A stretch of 64,000 nt of DNA from Schizochytrium sp. CCTCC M209059 (lineage: Eukaryota; Sar; Bigyra; Thraustochytrida; Thraustochytriidae), in contig KN805458.1 in assembly GCA_000818945.1 (NCBI GenBank), positions 55,695 through 119,694 on the forward strand, in the 5' to 3' direction. Both the position numbers and the translations under genes were made by a program. A model generated the notes under the pieces. The model saw only the letters and a list, made by a program, of their open reading frames with translations, made no database searches and was not told the origin of the DNA. Of this stretch, positions 60,657 through 64,000 are shown piece after piece. Numbering within the stretch: position 1 is the first letter of the stretch; each line of letters begins with the position of its first letter.

Positions 60657-62537
60657 TCATGAGCTCTCAACCTGTCCGACAAACGTCCAGCCCAAGCAAG
60701 GTTCGCGAAAGCTTTCTGGGGCATCCTTGCGGAGCAGGCGAGGCAACGTGTTGATGAGCGAAGGTGCGAGCGACTTTCGCAAAGAAGCAAGCTTCTTGGC
60801 GTCCTGGAATTGCGGGGAAATGTTGGCTTCGATAAAGACGGGCTTGCCAGTGTCATCAAAGCAAAAATCGTATCCAAAGAGTTGTGCACGAGTCGTTTTG
60901 AGACCGGGCTTTGCACACAACTTGTTAGCGACTGCTTCGATCGAACGCAAGGCCGCATGATTAATGAGTGGAAGCGATTCTTGAAATTCATCCCACAACT
61001 CTGACGCCGGACCCTTGACGGCCTCGCGATTAAAACCTGCTTCTCCGCGTTGCACACTGGTGCACGTGATCTGACCCAAAGGTGTCGTGTCATCGTGCGA
61101 GTATGATTTCCCGCATTTGGTTAGGATGCCATCCCGACTCACAAAGACTCGTAAGGCCTCGTCCTCGGGAGAAGTCGTAACGAGAACGTGCATACGCACT
61201 CCAAACTTGGCGTTGTCGAGCAAGGTCGGTTTCACCGCTTCCTGCAGACAAAAGCGGCGTCCCGCCGGGACCCACTGTTTGACACTGGCTGGGTCCACAG
61301 GTCCGCGAACGATGCGAATTCCCTGGCCTCGTTGCACGGCTGGATCCTTGATGTACCAGAGCGAGCCTTCCGGGGCATTTTTGAGTGCAGCCACCAAGGC
61401 CGCGTCGGACTCACAGATTCGCGTTGGCGGTGCAATTTCGCTGGCCCCAATCTCGGCGAGACGCTCGTGTATCAGGCACTTGTGGGCCAAGTGGCTCGCG
61501 TCGTCCAGAGCCAGATGCAAAAGACACATTTCAGCGACATGCGAAAGTGCAGACCCATCATCATTGAGGGCTTCGAGGTTCTGAATCTCATCTGTATCGC
61601 TCGTTCCCGCAAGAACGCGAAGCGTAGCGAGTCCTACAACGTCGTGCGGGCATCGTTGAGCGTATAGCTGCGCGGTTTCTTCCATGACTTTGGTTGCCTC
61701 GGAAGAAGCTTTCGCGTCATCCTGTGCTGCGAGAAGCGAGAAAAGGCGCAGACGCGCAGGCAGGTTTTCTGCCTTGGCATCTGCCTCCACGAGAGAGCGC
61801 AGGGCTTCTTCGGCGCTAGTCGCATCGCCCTGCTGCTGGTGAAGCGCAGCGAGCAAGAGCATTGCTTGCGGGTCGCCACTTTTCTTCGCAAAGAAGACAG
61901 CTTTTTTAGTGTCCCCTGTGGCGTTATATAGCTCTGCAAGATTCGACAGAAAGGCTGCACGTGTACGATCCTGTCGGACTGCGAGTTTGGCGTGTTCTAA
62001 CGCGGTCTATATGTATTTTAAGTGAGCACAGAGACAGACGATATAATAAATGTGTGAGTGCGGCGCGGAGTCATGAATGGACGAATGAAGAATAATTATC
62101 GTCGAGTTTCGGTCTTACGAACTTACCGCAAGTTGACCTGCGTTGAGAAGGCAAATGGAAAGGTTATTGTGTACATCGCCGTCATTGGGTTCGAGCTTGA
62201 GCGCCTCACGGTAGTGGACAATGGCCGTCGCTTCGCCCTCGGGTCCCGAATCGGCGAGTAGATTTGCCAAATTGTAGTGTCCGTCAAACCAATCTGGTTT
62301 TTGCGCAAGCGCTCGCGAGTACAATGAGACTGCTTTAGTCCGTAACGGTGTCGCGTCCTTGCCCTTGCTCGTCACCGCGTCGAGCATCTCTGTGCACAAG
62401 ACGGCAAAGTTGGCAAGCGCGTGCAAGTTGCTGGCATCTGCCTCCAGACTTGACTCGTACATGCGCGCGGCGCCGGGCCAGTCTCCGCGCTCGCTCAGCG
62501 CGTCTGCGGCCGCAGCGCGGGCTTCGGCCTCCGCCAT
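60657..62537 (-). CDS. TPR - tubulin-tyrosine-ligase-like protein (two exons)
   Basis: On the minus strand, exon 1 is 62537-62127 and exon 2 is 62006-60657, giving 586 residues. The join in phase 0 restores the helical repeat ...LNAGQLA/TALEHAKLAVRQD. N-terminal TPR-like repeats occupy about 1-300 (WFDGHYNLANLLAD, VHYREALKLEPNDGDVHNNL, AAFLSNLAELYNATGDTKKA). The C-terminal TTL-type ATP-grasp domain (about 330-560) shows SLWYIKDPAVQRGQGIRIV, RRFCLQEAVKP, FGVRMHVLVTT and LFGYDFCFDDTGKPVFIEANISP, with the acidic/Asn metal-site pattern kept. TTL-like enzymes add amino acids (Tyr, Glu or Gly) to tubulin tails. Substrate and added residue cannot be told. Stop at 60657-60659, converging on SPT4 190 bp away. 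Confidence 0.92.
62007..62126 (-). other. Intron of TPR-TTL gene
   Basis: Read on the minus strand it begins GTAAGT and ends ACATATAG; phase 0; 120 bp. The continuous TPR sequence across the junction supports it. Confidence 0.92.
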
Positions 62538-64000
62538 CTTGCCTCGAGCTTTGCCTTTGGCCTGGGCTCTGACAGGCTCTGACAGGCTCTGTCGGTGGGC
62601 TCTGATGTTGTGCTTTGGCTTTTACATTGGCTGGTTCGTGGTGATTCAACCCATTTAAATCGATGGCGCTTGTAGTCATCGAGAACCACAGGCACAGCTC
62701 GATAGGCCTTGTCATGAACTCGCGCAAAGAAGGGGCATGACAAAATTGTCTGCATACCATCGATGGCAATGTTTTATAATTTGGCAAGAGCTTGAGCGTT
62801 GCGTTCATAGAGAGTGATTTCGATAGGGGGTATAGGCCTACAACGTATTGACCATCCACAACGAACATCAAGATGAATTTCGTACGCAGAGCAGCGGTGT
62901 TGTTGCTGGCTGCGGCGCCTGAATTCCGAATCTTATCGGAAAGAGAACTTATGGTGTAATAGCGCGCAAGGCCAGCCAGTGGCAATAGCAAACAATGCTA
63001 GCCACCCGGCAGTACACGTGAGAGATTGCCACAACAACTTGAATAGGGGCATCGATAAGTGAAAACTTTCACTTTTACAACAACGCGTGCCCAAAATAGA
63101 TTTTGGGAAATATGCGGAACGCAGATGCTGGGATGCACCTCAGTGATCGTTTGAGCTCTTTGATGCTGCTGCTGCATGGCTGCTGCTGCTGCTGCTGCTG
63201 CTGCTGTCACACTTCTTCTCTAGCTACTGATATAACTACAGCAACTCGGTGATGGACACAAAACAATGCAGAACAGGCCATAAAGATGGCGAATGCCAAA
63301 TTCTGCAAAAGCCACAGCCACAACTCCGTCAGTTCGTAACCTTCGCACAAGAGCGCAGGGCGACCGTCCAAATTGTTTTTGCAGCGCCAATCTCGCCTCG
63401 TCTGAACTTGTGCGAATTCTACAACTGCATGTTCCGAAATTATGCGAACGCAGAACATACCAAATCAGAAGTGCGAAAGGCACTTCAGAAAAGATGGTCC
63501 CGCGGTCAAGTTATCGAAACAGAATTTCAATGCTCGACGAAATTGTTCAGTAGGGGCATGGAAAAAGCTGAAGCACGAGCATAGGCCACTGACGTTGGCA
63601 AAGGTTACCTTGAAAACGATAACGTAGCGAGTCATCAAGAAAAACGCAAAATTGGACTGGAGCTTCTCCGAGGCATTTATGTCCCTGGACGAAGGCGTGA
63701 ACGATGGGTTTGATTCTGCAGCAGCAATCCTAGTGAATTCTAATATTTATTGGGTTGCGCGAACTGATTCTATATCCAAATGTTTTGAGTCTGAATGGGA
63801 AAACCACCGCAATGTAAGACACCCCCATTGTTGTTACCAATGGCAAAGGCAAACTCACAAGAACCTAATAACTCACACGTCAGGTCATAAGCCCAAAACA
63901 TTTCCCTTGAAAATGTCTGTCGGCCCACGAGCCTAAGGCGCACGATCTGACGATCTGGATTATACCCGACCAGGTGGGGGGGGGGGAAGAGGGGCCGTCT
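62538..64000. other. Right-end intergenic region, no gene recognised
   Basis: This is 5' of the TPR-TTL gene. Composition is more AT-rich than the rest of the window. It contains a GCT tract (about 63177-63208) and a poly-G run near 63974-63986. Small open frames (for example 63249-63584) show no domain I know; the stretch 63250-63930 could be a decayed element or exons of an unrecognised gene. Confidence 0.55.
63177..63208 (+). repeat. (GCT)n tract
   Basis: About ten GCT units in non-coding sequence. Confidence 0.9.

Noticed and set aside
60657..61862. Intronless TTL gene starting at the internal ATG 61862
   Set aside because: Sequence upstream of that ATG continues as TPR-like protein to a perfect acceptor at 62007 that joins in frame to exon 1.

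Overview
The window is nuclear DNA of a single-celled eukaryote. It is GC-rich and gene-dense, and most genes are one long uninterrupted ORF starting at ATG. Only two genes, at the right end, have recognisable spliceosomal introns (116, 133 and 120 bp, all GT...AG). The content is plainly eukaryotic: Snf7/CHMP4, eIF2D, SPT4, kinesin-12, TPPP/p25, a Gpc1-type acyltransferase, an AMBRA1-like WD40 protein and a tubulin-tyrosine-ligase-like protein. TPPP and TTL-like proteins fit a lineage that makes flagellated cells. Compact intron-poor genes and many unusual domain fusions suggest a stramenopile such as a thraustochytrid. That assignment is inference; no rRNA or organelle marker is present to confirm it.

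Layout. 1-10.5 kb: TPPP with an inserted WW domain (+), Snf7/CHMP4 behind a 544-bp GAAA array (+), an unrecognised protein (-), a Gpc1/DUF2838 acyltransferase (-), and a short-chain dehydrogenase whose 5' part runs into an assembly gap (+). 10.5-12.2 kb: non-coding, with a 76-bp minisatellite that appears to be interrupted by a 153-bp palindrome-rich MITE-like insertion. 12.2-31.5 kb: alanyl-tRNA synthetase (+), AMBRA1-like protein (+), eIF2D (-), a methylene-tetrahydrofolate dehydrogenase with altered cyclohydrolase residues (+), a secreted PDZ-PDZ-PA-PA protein (-), a PH-domain phospholipase (+), and an internally duplicated CREST-like membrane protein (+). 32-44.3 kb: an AIG1-like membrane protein (-), a bisphosphate-nucleotidase/small-molecule-kinase fusion (+), a BAR-like proline-rich protein (-), a DUF1244-MogA fusion (-), and kinesin-12 (+). 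44.7-64 kb: a membrane protein with a duplicated EF-hand/SAM/FN3 module and a FYVE-like zinc finger (-), two secreted sulfatases in tandem (+,+), a low-complexity protein (+), a membrane-anchored methyltransferase (-), SPT4 (+, 3 exons) and a TPR-TTL protein (-, 2 exons).

The genes are mostly unrelated housekeeping and membrane-traffic functions and do not form an evident pathway cluster. The exception is the tandem sulfatase pair. The main interest lies in domain architectures (nucleotidase-kinase, DUF1244-MogA, duplicated EF-SAM-FN3, duplicated CREST half, luminal PDZ-PA, split TPPP-WW) and in the repeat/MITE structure at 10.7-11.4 kb. Gene 5' leaders repeatedly carry tetranucleotide tracts (GGCA, GCGA, GAAA). 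Two assembly gaps (8683-8879 and 47996-48185) fall in GC-rich 5' regions and obscure the starts of two genes.
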